Positions 9,279 through 19,500 of a stretch of 64,000 nucleotides of DNA are shown here, piece after piece. Below the pieces are notes generated by a model, which was given only the letters and a program-made list of their open reading frames with translations, did no database searches and was not told where the DNA came from. Made by a program: the position numbers and the translations under genes. Location: the NCBI GenBank assembly GCA_016125225.1, contig WGME01000003.1, positions 1-64,000 of the forward strand. The letters are read 5' to 3'. This DNA is from a bacterium (GTDB lineage: Bacteria; Planctomycetota; Planctomycetia; Planctomycetales; Planctomycetaceae). The first letter of the stretch is position 1. Each line of letters opens with the position of its first letter.

Positions 9279-11127
9279 ATGGTACTGCAGGATCAGATTT
9301 CAATAGGGTTTGCAACTGCTTTTCGACGCGATCGGCGTCCGACAGCAGTCTGCGTGCCTGAAGTTCTTCCATAAGCCGCCGTTGCAAATCTGGACGAAAG
9401 GGTTGAATCGAAACCGCCTGCTTCCATGCGGCCATGGTGGCGTCGGGCTGGCTTTCTGTCTCGGCACGCAAAGCCCAGTCGCTGGAATGACGCCGCATCT
9501 GCGTGAGTTGTGTGGCCCATTGTTGTGCTGCCTGCTGGCGATGCAGTGTCAGAAGCGAGTCCGTGATCATCAATGCGGCATTGGCCCGTTGCCCTGCCCC
9601 AGTCTCGGGGCGTCGAAAGGCTTCTTCCGCCAAAGGCAGCGATTGGGCGGGGTTCTGTCGCCAGATCCCTTGCGCCACATTCGACAGAACATCGCCATCG
9701 ACTGATTGCCGCTGGATCAGCCCGAGCAAGACCGACTGACCTTCCGAGATCAATGCCTGCCGGAGTTTCGGGTCCTTTTGTTTCGGTGCGCATTCCAGCA
9801 AAGCGAGACCGTAGGCACGGTCTTGCCAGACTGTGGGGATGTTGGATAGATCGGCAATCGGTTCCAGACGAAAGTCGGATGCATCAGGCCGCGTGGTCCG
9901 CAGCTCGGCGGGATGCACGGCAATGCGATGATGAGTGAAGGCCAGGTGCGGTATGTCCGTCTCGGTTTGTGGCATGTGGCAGAACAAGCAGTCGTTCTGA
10001 TGCTTCAATCGTTGGGAGTCTTCCATAGGCAGACCACAGGCCGAGGAAGAATGGCAACTGAGGCACTGGCTGCGGGAATGTTGGCGGACTGCCTCCGGGT
10101 CATGCGACGTCGAGCCATGCACTTCATGGCAGGAAATGCAGGTCAACTCGGTCGACTGTGTGTAGCACCGACTCAGCCACATTTGCTCCATGTGTCCCAC
10201 GACGGTCATGTCGTGGCTGCCGTTGGTCGCACGGTAGTCAATCCGCACCGAATTCAAAGGTCGTCCCGGGCGATAAGTGGCGGGAGATTCGCCGGGATGG
10301 AACACCGTCGCATCCCCACGCAAGTGGCATTGCGAACAAATCGCCTCGGTGAGGGTACGTGACAATTTGGCCGGGTGAATGATCTCTTGCGAGTTCGCGA
10401 GATGGTCACCTTTTGGAGATTCATGAAGGCGAGCATGGTGGTCTCCCGGGCCGTGACAGCGTTCACAACCAATGCCCAGTTCCAGGAAGTTGATGCGGTG
10501 GTAACTGTTGTCGATCGCCTCAGCCTGGCTGACGTGGCAATTCAAACAGCCAAGGTCAGCGGCCCGCTCGAAACTGGCCGGGTGTGTCAGATCGTAACCG
10601 GGAGAAACGCCCCAAGCCTGGCGCGAGGCATACCAGGTGATAGGCGACTCCACGAGAAATCCATCAATTTCCGCGAGATAAGTACGTGAGTGATGGCCCG
10701 AACCCACGCAGTACTTCACGGGGTAATCTGCAACAATGGCTGCTGAGTCATCATCCGAGCCCAGCCATTCTCGATGCCGGAGTTCGCCATCGCGGCGATA
10801 AACGCGATACTTCCGGCCTGATTTCGCGTGAAAGAATTCTCCGTCCGGTGGTTCGAGGCTCGTATCGACGGCAGCAATTGCCTGCTGATGGGCCGTGTTC
10901 TCGAAAGCCTGCGCCTGACGTGTGTGGCAGTGCTGGCAGCGCTCGCTGCCGATGTAACCGAGTGGTGCAGCGGTTTCGTCAACGTTGGGTTTCTCAACCA
11001 CCGACGCTTCGGTTGTGGCCAGAGTGGGTTTCGATGGTGCCGGTGATTCAGGAGTGGTCTGCCCACAGCCGATCAGGGTGATCAGAGATCCGACCAAGGC
11101 AGCTGCCAGCACCGTTCGCCAGAACAT
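9277..11127 (-). CDS. Seven-heme c-type cytochrome lipoprotein with a TPR-like tail
   Basis: A 616-residue protein. Residues 1-21 form a lipoprotein signal (LVGSLITLIGC), so it should be anchored in a membrane facing the periplasm. Seven CXXCH motifs follow: CQHCH, CLNCH, CERCH, CSQCH, CISCH, CLSCH and CLFCH, with extra histidines (HGPGDHHARLH, FTHHRIAVHP) that could be distal ligands. The pattern resembles the cytochrome c554/NrfA-like multiheme proteins with a doubled CXXCH region that are common in planctomycetes. The last 200 residues lack heme motifs and look like helical TPR-type repeats. Electron transfer is inferred; substrate unknown. Its start region is divergent from the aldolase gene. 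Confidence 0.88.
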   Translation of the reverse strand: MFWRTVLAAALVGSLITLIGCGQTTPESPAPSKPTLATTEASVVEKPNVDETAAPLGYIGSERCQHCHTRQAQAFENTAHQQAIAAVDTSLEPPDGEFFHAKSGRKYRVYRRDGELRHREWLGSDDDSAAIVADYPVKYCVGSGHHSRTYLAEIDGFLVESPITWYASRQAWGVSPGYDLTHPASFERAADLGCLNCHVSQAEAIDNSYHRINFLELGIGCERCHGPGDHHARLHESPKGDHLANSQEIIHPAKLSRTLTEAICSQCHLRGDATVFHPGESPATYRPGRPLNSVRIDYRATNGSHDMTVVGHMEQMWLSRCYTQSTELTCISCHEVHGSTSHDPEAVRQHSRSQCLSCHSSSACGLPMEDSQRLKHQNDCLFCHMPQTETDIPHLAFTHHRIAVHPAELRTTRPDASDFRLEPIADLSNIPTVWQDRAYGLALLECAPKQKDPKLRQALISEGQSVLLGLIQRQSVDGDVLSNVAQGIWRQNPAQSLPLAEEAFRRPETGAGQRANAALMITDSLLTLHRQQAAQQWATQLTQMRRHSSDWALRAETESQPDATMAAWKQAVSIQPFRPDLQRRLMEELQARRLLSDADRVEKQLQTLLKSDPAVP

Positions 11128-11326
11128 GGGATCTTTCTAACTGAGATCAACCCAATCGGCACATTTCCCGAGCAAACGGTATACCCCGGCAGCGTTTTCA
11201 CGAGATCGTGGCTGCGGTCTCTGGTGAGAGAATTTCACGCCTACTATTGCAGGTCGGGAATCAGAGTGAAACACTATCCCGGTTGTCGCTGGATATTTTG
11301 TCACTCACTACGAAGATCGAACTCCT

Positions 11327-12121
11327 ATGCGTCGCAATCCCGTGAAGGCGGCTTTGAAGGCCGGGAAGCCCCAGGTTGGTACGTGGTTGTCCTTGGGCGA
11401 TGTGTTTGCGACCCGCATGATGGCCCGCATCGGCTTTCCGTGGCTGACGGTCGATCTTGAACATTCGCCGATTGGCTGGACGGCGGCCGGGCAGTTGTTT
11501 GGGGCGATTGCCGATGCCGGGTGTGTCTGCCTGGCTCGCGTGCCGAAGGGAGATCACGATTACATCAAACGCGTGCTCGATGCCGGGGCCCATGGCATTG
11601 TAGTGCCGATGGTGAATACCGTCGAAGAGGCCAAGCTGGCGATCGCGGCGGCCAAGTATCCGCCCGAAGGCAATCGTTCGGTGGGCGGGGCGATGCATGC
11701 TCTTAACTTCGATGCCACGGCTGGCGATTACTACAAGCATGCCAACGACGAAATTCTGGTGGTGCTGCAGACGGAATCGCCGCAAGGGGTGGCCAATGCC
11801 GATGCGATTTACAGCCTGCCGGGCGTGGACGCCATCTTCGTCGGACCGAACGATCTGACGTTTCAGATGCGAACGCCCGATGGCAAAGACCCGAGTCCGG
11901 AAGAGTTCGAGGCGATGATGCAACGGATTCTGGCGGCGGGCAAGAAAGCCGGGACACCGGTGGGCCTGCATGTGCAGACGACTGAACAGGTCGAACGCCG
12001 GATCGCCGAGGGTTGGCAGTTCATCGCCATCGGCAGCGAACTGCGGTTCATGGTGAGTGAAGCCCAGCGAATTGTGCAGGGGCTGAACCTCAAGCAAGCG
12101 GGAGACCTGGCACGCTATTAA
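11327..12121 (+). CDS. HpcH/HpaI family aldolase
   Basis: A 264-residue class II (metal-dependent) pyruvate-type aldolase. Recognisable family features are GTWLSLGD near residue 20, the metal and substrate region VDLEHSP, the RVPKGD and [19 protein letters not shown] segments (catalytic arginine and phosphate/carboxylate loop), the NRSVGG turn and the IFVGPNDLT metal-binding strand. Related enzymes (HpaI, GarL, RhmA) cleave 4-hydroxy-2-oxo acids reversibly to pyruvate and an aldehyde. Sequence alone does not fix the substrate. It is transcribed alone and is followed at once by a terminator. Confidence 0.9.
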   Translation: MRRNPVKAALKAGKPQVGTWLSLGDVFATRMMARIGFPWLTVDLEHSPIGWTAAGQLFGAIADAGCVCLARVPKGDHDYIKRVLDAGAHGIVVPMVNTVEEAKLAIAAAKYPPEGNRSVGGAMHALNFDATAGDYYKHANDEILVVLQTESPQGVANADAIYSLPGVDAIFVGPNDLTFQMRTPDGKDPSPEEFEAMMQRILAAGKKAGTPVGLHVQTTEQVERRIAEGWQFIAIGSELRFMVSEAQRIVQGLNLKQAGDLARY

Positions 12122-12148
12122 AACGGGTTGTACCCGTTTGCGTTTTTC
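12122..12148 (+). terminator. Rho-independent terminator
   Basis: AAACGGGT (12122-12129) pairs with ACCCGTTT (12133-12140), 3-nt loop, then GCGTTTTT. It starts directly after the aldolase stop codon. Confidence 0.85.
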
Positions 12149-12176
12149 AGGGTGCGGGTTTCTGTCTGAGAAGAAG

Positions 12177-12569
12177 CTACCGTTGTCGCAGTTTCGTCGC
12201 GAGTTTCATGGCCTGTGACGCACGGTCAGCGGAATCCTGATCCAAGGGAGCGACCGCTTGCTGCAATTGCTCTGTGACCCAGGCGTTCAGACTTTTTCCA
12301 GAGAGCTTAGCAGCGGTGTCAACGAGGCGATGCAATTCTGGCGAGAGTCGGGCGACGAACTGCCCCGAGAATGGCTTATCCGGGTCTTCGCCCCGTTGTT
12401 GACAGAAGTCGAGATAGTCATCGATGGATTCGCGAAAGGCCTTCCGTAACTTGGCGACGGTATTGCCCTGAAAAGTCACGACATCTCGAATGTTGATCAC
12501 CTCGCCATGAAAGATTCCGGCATCGTCATCGAATTCGACTTTTCCCAGGTAGCCTTTGTATTCCATCAT
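12177..12569 (-). CDS. hicB: HicB-type antitoxin
   Basis: A 130-residue HicB antitoxin. The N-terminal half (MEYKGYLGKVEFDDDAGIFH and VVTFQGNTVAKLRKAF) is the partly degraded RNase H-like HicB fold; the C-terminal half (FVARLSPELHRLVDTAAKL, SLNAWVTEQL) is a ribbon-helix-helix DNA-binding segment expected to repress the operon. The first ATG (12569) overlaps the hicA stop in an ATGA junction, and the next codon is also ATG, so either can serve. It should neutralise the toxin encoded just upstream. The operator probably lies at 12835-12849. Confidence 0.9.
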   Translation of the reverse strand: MMEYKGYLGKVEFDDDAGIFHGEVINIRDVVTFQGNTVAKLRKAFRESIDDYLDFCQQRGEDPDKPFSGQFVARLSPELHRLVDTAAKLSGKSLNAWVTEQLQQAVAPLDQDSADRASQAMKLATKLRQR

Positions 12570-12820
12570 GGTGTCAGACCTGCTTCCATCAGAAACCTGC
12601 GCAAAGACTTGACGGCCCCTTTGTCCATTTCCTTCTGGGGATGCGGCCGGTGAAAGACCGCACGCACGCCATTTAGCACGACGCGGACACGAGACCCTGC
12701 GCCCTCTGAGATTTCGGCGCCTGCAGCTATCAGCAGAGTTTCCGCATCCCGCCAAGCAAGATTCGCGGGAACAGGTTCCCTAAAGATGGCTTGTAAGATG
12801 CGTCGGTGCTTCGGGCTCAT
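12566..12820 (-). CDS. hicA: HicA-type toxin
   Basis: An 84-residue HicA, a small double-stranded RNA-binding-fold mRNA interferase. The expected core is present: an N-terminal helix (SPKHRRILQAIF), a strand-turn region with GAGSRVRVVLNG, and the catalytic histidine stretch AVFHRPHP followed by the basic helix KGAVKSLRRFL. The gene precedes hicB and overlaps it by 4 bp, the usual toxin-first arrangement of HicAB. The toxin would cleave mRNA when HicB is lost. A promoter with an embedded inverted repeat lies just upstream. Confidence 0.9.
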   Translation of the reverse strand: MSPKHRRILQAIFREPVPANLAWRDAETLLIAAGAEISEGAGSRVRVVLNGVRAVFHRPHPQKEMDKGAVKSLRRFLMEAGLTP

Positions 12821-12830
12821 GCCGAGTCCT

Positions 12831-12859
12831 ATGATATCACGAAGTGATACTATTGTCGA
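12831..12859 (-). promoter_or_regulatory. hicAB promoter with embedded operator
   Basis: On the minus strand TCGACA (12859-12854) and TATCAT (12836-12831) are separated by exactly 17 bp, a good sigma-70 promoter. Within the spacer lies an inverted repeat, TATCAC (12835-12840) and GTGATA (12844-12849), placed where a bound HicB would block RNA polymerase. Inference from position and symmetry. Confidence 0.6.
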
Positions 12860-12918
12860 GAGGGCAAATACATGCCGACGAGGATGCTGTCTCCGCAGTT
12901 CACGGCCGCTGAAGAGAG

Positions 12919-13929
12919 TTACGGCTCGCTTGGCTTGGAACGTTGCCGCAATTCTTCCGAAGCCCGTTTGAGCAGCCGTTGTTCCGCGGGCGACAAGGCC
13001 TGCATGCCGTGCTCGTGAACCTTAGCGAGTAACTCATCGAGTTGCCGCTCAAGTTCGAGTCGGCGGGCGGCGGCGAGTGCCTGTTGTTGTTCCTGGCGCC
13101 GAGCCTTCCACGACTGATACCAACTCGGTCGCGGCTCACGTTCCCTGCGCGAGTCGGAACGTTCGAGGCTGGTGTAGCCCTGCGAAAAGTCGTAGCCCAT
13201 GAACGAATCGTCTTCGCCTGTGGAGCCACCGCTCGGGATGCCGATCATCACATTCAAGGCCAGAAGGACAGAGCCGATGGCGACGACCCAGGTCAGGTTG
13301 ATCGCGACGCCCAACGCAACGATCAATATCGAAACGATCATGCCAGTATTGAACATGATGCGATGCGCGACTTCACCGGGCAGCCGCTGGTTGAGAATCG
13401 CGAGCAAAAACTGGCCACCATCCAAGGGGTAAACCGGAACAAGGTTCGCCAGGAACGACAACCAGTTCACGGTGAACAACAGCAGCAAAGTTTCCTGTAT
13501 CCAGGTTTCGGTATGAAACTCCGAGATGGGCAGTTCAAAGGGATTCAAGACTCCCCAAAGTTCTTCCGGGGCATAAAACCCGGGGAAGGCGAGCAGGGCA
13601 ATGGCCAGATTCACCAGCGGCCCACCGGCAATCGTCAACAGGGCAGAATTCGAACTGGGGCCGGGTTGTGTGAAGGCCAACCCGCCCAAGGGCCACAGCA
13701 GAACCTCGTCGGCCATGCCCCCGGTCACCCGCGCCGCAAAAACGTGGCCGAATTCGTGTGCCAGAATGGACAGGAAGAGCAGCCCTGCAAAGGCCAGTCC
13801 AATCTCCCAGCCGAGGCGGAATGCCAGAATCGCCGCCACCAGGGGCAATAACCAGCTCACTCGGACCTGTGTCTGAAACAGCCGTCCAAGGGGAAAGGAC
13901 CACGCAAGCACACCAAGGCGTTCGTTCAT
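12919..13929 (-). CDS. Site-2-protease (M50) family membrane metallopeptidase
   Basis: A 336-residue membrane peptidase. The start at 13929 (MNERLG) was chosen because the longer open frame upstream has no membrane or protein-like character and runs through the divergent regulatory region. Several hydrophobic helices are visible; the first zinc motif HEFGH (H58, E59, H62) lies in one and the second motif appears as PVYPLDGGQ, where the aspartate completes the zinc site. M50 proteases cut transmembrane helices, often of anti-sigma factors. The last 90 residues are hydrophilic, basic and partly coiled-coil (QEQQQALAAARRLELERQL). No PDZ or CBS domain is visible. Substrate unknown. Confidence 0.9.
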   Translation of the reverse strand: MNERLGVLAWSFPLGRLFQTQVRVSWLLPLVAAILAFRLGWEIGLAFAGLLFLSILAHEFGHVFAARVTGGMADEVLLWPLGGLAFTQPGPSSNSALLTIAGGPLVNLAIALLAFPGFYAPEELWGVLNPFELPISEFHTETWIQETLLLLFTVNWLSFLANLVPVYPLDGGQFLLAILNQRLPGEVAHRIMFNTGMIVSILIVALGVAINLTWVVAIGSVLLALNVMIGIPSGGSTGEDDSFMGYDFSQGYTSLERSDSRREREPRPSWYQSWKARRQEQQQALAAARRLELERQLDELLAKVHEHGMQALSPAEQRLLKRASEELRQRSKPSEP

Positions 13930-14178
13930 GCTGGCCTGACTTCGCTGGTCTGCTGGGACCACGAGATGCAATGCCCGTCCGGAGCTAGTTGAGTCTAGTC
14001 CGCCGACTGCGTGGCTGCAATGGGGGGCTCGTTGGGTTTCCGATACATCCCCGGCAATCGTTGCCTGGCGAGACGGGCCACGGAAATTCACCGGCGAACC
14101 GACGGCGGGTTCAGTTGCCTGCCGTCTGGTTTCAGGGGTACAGTCAGACACTTCCCCACGCATTCGTTGAGAGCCGCT

Positions 14179-15150
14179 ATGCATCTGCGCGATGGCATTT
14201 TGAGTCCCGAGGTTTGTGCGGTTGCCGGAGCCCTTTCGGTCGCTGCCGTTGGATACAGTCTGCGCCAGATGCGGGCGACCCCGGAAAGCCGCACCATTCC
14301 GTTGACAGGCATGGTGGCCGCCTTGGTCTTTGCCGGACAAATGATCAACTTCCCGCTGTTCGGGCTACCGGTTTCCGGACATTTGCTGGGGGGTGTTCTG
14401 GCCGCAGCACTCGTGGGGCCTTGGGCAGGTTGCCTAGCCATCACCGTGGTGCTGATCGTGCAGGCCATCCTCTTTGCCGATGGGGGACTGCTGTGCCTCG
14501 GGGTAAATGTTCTGAACATGGCGGTCGTGGGGTGTTGGGGCGGCGGTGCGATCTATGAATCATTGCGAAGAGTCCTGGGGTCGCACTTGCGTGGCAGTGT
14601 GGTCGCGGTGATCGTGGCGGCCTATCTGTCGGTCCTTGCGGCGGCGGGTCTGTTCTGCGTGGAGTTCGTGGCATCGGCCCATGATGTCCCGTTTCCCATC
14701 CCGCCGCTCACCTGGTTTATGGTGCTGTACCATGCCTTGATTGGAATTGGTGAAGCGGCCATTACGGGGGGCGTGCTGGCCTTCGTCTGGTCGCGTCGCC
14801 CCGAACTACTGACCGCCGGAGCGACATCCGGAACTGTCTCTTGGCGGCCCATCACAGCGGCCGGGGTCGCTGTGGCCTGTACCGTTGCGGCAGTTCTATC
14901 GCCTTGGGCGTCGGAATGGCCGGATGGTTTGGAAGCCGTCGGCGACCGCGTCGGCTTTAACGAACTCGGCCAGGACCGGGTGCTGTTTCTGTCGGACTAT
15001 GCCTTGCCCGTGCCTGTTGGTTGGGAAGCCATATCGGTCTCTGCGGCCGGGGTTCTGGGGACGGTGGTGGTGCTCTGTCTGGGCTGGTTGATCAGCAGTC
15101 GACTGGTCGCGACCCCGGGTCCCGTACCGGATGCCTCGCATGCCGGATAA
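14179..15150 (+). CDS. cbiM: Cobalt ECF transporter substrate-binding subunit CbiM with PDGLE tail
   Basis: A 323-residue membrane protein. The ATG at 14179 gives the diagnostic N-terminus MHLRDGILS, in which His2 coordinates the metal in CbiM/NikM proteins; the longer open frame upstream would bury this and was rejected. About seven hydrophobic helices follow (for example VAALVFAGQMINFPLFG and ITVVLIVQAILFADGG). The C-terminal third contains WPDGLEAVGDRVGF, the PDGLE signature of CbiN, followed by a final membrane helix, so CbiM and CbiN appear fused. It forms an operon with cbiQ (20-bp overlap) and cbiO. Nickel rather than cobalt cannot be excluded. Confidence 0.92.
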   Translation: MHLRDGILSPEVCAVAGALSVAAVGYSLRQMRATPESRTIPLTGMVAALVFAGQMINFPLFGLPVSGHLLGGVLAAALVGPWAGCLAITVVLIVQAILFADGGLLCLGVNVLNMAVVGCWGGGAIYESLRRVLGSHLRGSVVAVIVAAYLSVLAAAGLFCVEFVASAHDVPFPIPPLTWFMVLYHALIGIGEAAITGGVLAFVWSRRPELLTAGATSGTVSWRPITAAGVAVACTVAAVLSPWASEWPDGLEAVGDRVGFNELGQDRVLFLSDYALPVPVGWEAISVSAAGVLGTVVVLCLGWLISSRLVATPGPVPDASHAG

Positions 15151-15778
15151 TACTGCAGCAGTTGCCCCGGAGAATTTCTGTCGATCCTGGCCGGCCGATT
15201 TCAAACTAGCAGCGGCACTCCTGGTGATTCTGGTCGTCGGCTGGTTATCTCCCGAGCAATGGCCCGCCACCATGACGCTGGGAGTTGTCGTATTATTCGG
15301 TCATGCCTGTGCCGGAACGTCGTTGACCTGGATGATTCAGCGGGCGGCCGCCTGGGGAGTAATGTTGCTGCTGATGGCGATCGCCCTATGGTGGAGTCAA
15401 CCGTCGTCGGCGGCGGGATTATGGTTGTGGTCGTGGCTGTTGCGGTGTGGCGTCGCTGTGCTGGCTGGCCTGTGGTTGATGCAGGTCTTCACGGTGCAGG
15501 AACTGCTGAGCACGTTGCGTCGCTGGCATCTGCCGGGACTGCTGATTGTGATGGTCAGCTTTCTGCTGCGGTATCTTGTTGTGCTCTGGGAAGAACACGG
15601 GCGACTGCAGCGAGCCCAGTTGGCTCGCGGGGCCGGTTCAGCGACACGGTGGCAACGCTGGAATCTGGCGTTAGAGCGTTTGGGCCTGCTGTTGCTGCGG
15701 TCACTCGACCGGTCGGAACGCATCCACCGGGCGATGCTCTCGCGTGGGTGGGATGGCTCGCCGCGAGGGTTGGAGTAA
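15131..15778 (+). CDS. cbiQ: Cobalt ECF transporter transmembrane subunit CbiQ
   Basis: A 215-residue T component. It has four to five hydrophobic helices and the characteristic cytoplasmic coupling motifs: RAQLARG near residue 160 and MLSRGW near the C-terminus, which dock on the ATPase. It starts inside the end of cbiM (15131; a second ATG is at 15140) and ends 3 bp before the cbiO start, so translation of all three is probably coupled. Slightly shorter than many CbiQ proteins (about 220-260 residues). Confidence 0.88.
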   Translation: MPRMPDNTAAVAPENFCRSWPADFKLAAALLVILVVGWLSPEQWPATMTLGVVVLFGHACAGTSLTWMIQRAAAWGVMLLLMAIALWWSQPSSAAGLWLWSWLLRCGVAVLAGLWLMQVFTVQELLSTLRRWHLPGLLIVMVSFLLRYLVVLWEEHGRLQRAQLARGAGSATRWQRWNLALERLGLLLLRSLDRSERIHRAMLSRGWDGSPRGLE

Positions 15779-15781
15779 CGG

Positions 15782-16567
15782 GTGGAAGCGGCGGTTGTCC
15801 CATTTCCTGAGAACCGTGGTCCGCGACTCGCCGTCGAGTTTCGCGAGCTGAATTTTCGTTATCCGGGTGGTCGACAGGCCCTGTCATCCATCACCGCGGC
15901 CATTCCTGTCGGCTGTCGGTTGGCGATTGTCGGCCCGAGTGGGGCAGGCAAATCCACCCTGCTGCTCCACCTCAATGGTTTGCTTCCCGGTCAATTGCCG
16001 ACCGATGGCACTCAGTCGGCCGTTTGGATTTTTGATCAACCGATTCTGCCCACCAATCTGGCCAGCATCCGTCAGCGCGTGGGCTTTGTGTTTCAGGACC
16101 CGGATGATCAACTCTTTGCCGCGACCGTCGCCGATGATGTGGCCTTTGGACCCCGACAGTTGGGGTGTTCCAAGGCGGAGATGACCGAGCGCGTCGCGGA
16201 AGCCTTGGCCGCTGTGGGCCTGAGTCATACGCTGAATGATAACCCTGGGCAGTTGAGCTACGGTGAACGCAAACGCGTCTGTCTGGCGGGGGTTCTCGCC
16301 TGCCGACCCGAGCTGATTGTGCTCGATGAACCATCGAGCAATCTCGATCCCCGATCGCGCCGGCAACTGCGATCGATTCTTGATTCCTTATCGGCCACCC
16401 AGATCATCGCCACGCATGATCTCGATCTGGTGCTTGATGCGTGTGACACCGTCTGGGTGATTGATGACGGCCGTCTGCAGGCCGCGGGACCAACCCGGCG
16501 CATCCTGTCCGACCCATTGCTGATGGATCGTCACGGACTTGAAGTTCCCTGGAGGCTGCGGACGTAG
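15782..16567 (+). CDS. cbiO: Cobalt ECF transporter ATP-binding subunit CbiO
   Basis: A 261-residue ABC ATPase. Walker A is GPSGAGKST, the Q-loop region is VFQDPDDQLF (typical of ECF ATPases), the signature is LSYGERKRV (a variant of LSGGQ), Walker B is LIVLDEPSSNLD and the switch histidine is in ATHDLD. Only one ATPase is encoded, so it would form a homodimer. Start is GTG at 15782, 3 bp after the cbiQ stop. It completes a minimal CbiMNQO set for energising Co(II) or Ni(II) uptake. The convergent helicase gene ends 7 bp beyond. Confidence 0.92.
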   Translation: MEAAVVPFPENRGPRLAVEFRELNFRYPGGRQALSSITAAIPVGCRLAIVGPSGAGKSTLLLHLNGLLPGQLPTDGTQSAVWIFDQPILPTNLASIRQRVGFVFQDPDDQLFAATVADDVAFGPRQLGCSKAEMTERVAEALAAVGLSHTLNDNPGQLSYGERKRVCLAGVLACRPELIVLDEPSSNLDPRSRRQLRSILDSLSATQIIATHDLDLVLDACDTVWVIDDGRLQAAGPTRRILSDPLLMDRHGLEVPWRLRT

Positions 16568-16574
16568 TCTCGCA

Positions 16575-19500
16575 TCAGGTCGAGGCGAGTTCCTGTCGGG
16601 CCTGTTGTATCGCGCGGGTCAGTCGCTGTTCGATGTCCCGTTTGCGAGCGGCATCCCACGGCATGCGTACCAACCGCACCTGCGGACGCACCAGCACCAG
16701 GGCAATGTCTTCCAGCGGTTGCTGCAACCAGTTTTCCACCGCCCACGCATACACCCCGAGCTGAAATGAGTACGGAGCTAAAACGTCGGCATCTGTTTTC
16801 GATGCAGCGACCATGCCCGTTTTGAAGTCGTACAGCGACCAGCTTCCTGTGGCCTGTTGCACGAGCAAATCGATCTGCCCGGAAATGAGATCCGGCTCGT
16901 TCTTAGTTCCACTCTTTGTCGCTGGCCACGGGAACAGAAAACTTAGTTCCCGGTGCAGTTGTGCGGCCGCACTCCATGTCTGAACAATGTCCGAATCCGC
17001 CAGTCGTAGCAAGACGTCCTGCGCCGTCTGTTGCAAGGCGGCATCCCCGGAGTGGTCCTTCAATTGTTGCGATAAGGTGGACTCCCAAGTGGTCGACTGG
17101 GCGTAGTCCAACCGCTCCAGCACTTCGTGTAAAAACGTGCCGAGAGTTTCCGCGACCGTCAGTTGTTCCGCCGTGATGACCGATTTCGTCGGTTGAAAGT
17201 CGAGGAACAACGCATCGGCAATTTCCAGTTGAGAGATGCTCCACGTTCGCGGGGCCAGCGGATCGATCGCATACCGATTCAACGATTCCGGCAATGGCTC
17301 TGGAGTCGCCGTGGCCCAACGCTCGCGGAAGTCCGACAGCGACTTCGTGTCGCGTTCGTGGGGCTTCCGTTGAACATCCGGGGGATGATGATGCGGCCGG
17401 ATCGCCGGAATCGAATCGCGCGAGGTGGCCCCGACCATGGTCCCTAACAACGGGTCTGACTTCGGCAGGCCGGTCTCCAGATCGAACCGGGAAGCCAGCA
17501 GTTCCATCCAGGGGTTGGCGAACTTCGTGCCGGGTTCCCTTCCGGCTGACAGAATCAAATGGTCGGCCGCACGAGTCACAGCCACATAAAAGAGCCGCAG
17601 TGTTTCTTCCTGATCGGCGGCGGACTCATCAATTTTCAGCATCGTCAAACCAAGGTGATCGAACTCGCGACCATAGCGGTCGGGCAGTTTCACCAGGCCG
17701 CCCCATTGGGGGTGCAGATACGCCGACAGAGTTTTCGGCGGCGGTTTGCGATCGAGATCCGCCACTATCACCACCGGAAATTCCAGCCCCTTGGATTGAT
17801 GGATCGACATCAGGCGGATCACATCGCCAGCTTCGGGCAAAGTGGTGGCAAAGGCTTCGTCGGTCTCTTCCAGCACTGAGGTTTCGAGGCGAGCGACATA
17901 GTCTTTCAGCGTGAAGAGTTCGCTGCCATCAAATGTCGCCGCCTGCTCGATCAGCTTCCGCAAGTTGGCAACCTTGCGACTACCCAGGAACTCCAGCAAC
18001 AGGGCCGCATCGTAGCCGGTGAGGGCCACTGCCGTGGTCAGCAGGTCTAGAATGGAAAGCTCATCTTTCAGGGCCCACAGCCGATGCAGTGTCTGCCCCG
18101 CAAAGTGCACCCGACTTTGTGCCTCCGCTGAGAAACTTTCCGGTGCGGGTTGCCCCAGACGCGTCCACCAGTCGCCATCGTCGGGGCAGACGCCTTGCAG
18201 GTCGTCATCACTCCAGCCGAAGAACGGAGACCGCAACACGCCGATCAGCGAGACGACATCGTTGGGGTTATCAAGACAGCGGCACAGATTCAGCAGGTCG
18301 AAAACTTCCTGTTGTGCGTAAAACGTCTTTCCGCCGACGAGGTAGTAATCGAGTCCATAATCACGAAGCTGCTGTTCGTACTCCTGCACATTCGACAGTG
18401 CCCGGAACAGGATAACGATATCTCCGGGTTGAATCCGTCGCAGAATTGATTGCCCCGTAGCTGGTTCTTTGTCGCGAACTCGCGGTGTGTTATCGGCCAG
18501 CAGTTGGGCAATTCGACGTGCGATCCACTCGGCTTCGCGTTCCCGCAGTGCTTCGGCCGAGACTTTGTCAGCGGGTTGACCGGCCGGATCAACATCCGAA
18601 CTGGCCCACAGAAACTCAATCGTCGGCAACGGCGATTGCTGGGCGTGATGCGGCACCAGGGGTTCGTAATCAGGCAGGTCGTCTTGGAAGAGCAGGTTGA
18701 CGAAGTTCAGAATCTCGGGCTGGCTGCGAAAATTGCGGGTGAGCAATTTCCGACCGTCGGGGGGAAGTTCCTGACGGAGTTGCTCAAAGACCTGTGGGTC
18801 GGCGCGGCGAAACCGATAGATCGATTGCTTGCTGTCGCCCACCAGAAACAACTTGCCATGCCGAAGCGCTTCACCGCAGAGATCACGCACGATGTCAGCC
18901 TGGACCGGGTCGGTATCCTGGAACTCATCTACCATGAGCAGGCGGATCGATTGTGCGAACCGCCGACGGGCTTCGGGATGATCCCGTAACAGATTCCGTG
19001 CCTGCAGCAGCAGGTCATCGAAGTCGAGAACACCGGCCTGCATCTTGGCGGTTTCATAGGCCTCCGCCACTTGTCGCGCCAACACGAACCCGTGGCAGGC
19101 AAACTCGGCGGCAAGCGACACGTCCTCGGCGTTGAAGACCAGTTGTTCGACGAGCTTGTCGATCTGCCCCCGCAATGCCGTCAGCATGGTTTTGATGTCT
19201 TCGAAGACGGCCTCCGACTCCCAGACCGACTTGCCGCCTCCCCCCTGAACTTTGGCGGCTTCCCGCAACTCCTGGAGCTGTGCTGCCGGATCGGGCCACG
19301 GATTTTTCGGCTGCAGCCCTTCGCGCAAGACATCGCATCGGCGATTCATTTCGGCATGCGAACTTTGATGCTCGGCCAGAAACTCCCGCAGACGTTCCAC
19401 CAGAGGGCTCGTGCGGAATTCTTCGATTAGTCTGGGGCGATAAACTTGTTCCCAAGCCGTGATCCAGCGCTGTGCCAGTTCGTCGGGAGTGGGGTCTGTC

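Noticed and set aside
13930-14178. Cobalamin or nickel riboswitch before cbiM
   Set aside because: No convincing B12-box or other conserved motif was found by eye; a covariance-model search would be needed.
13930-14340. N-terminal extension of the M50 peptidase
   Set aside because: The frame is open, but this part lacks protein character and covers the divergent control region and the cbiM start.
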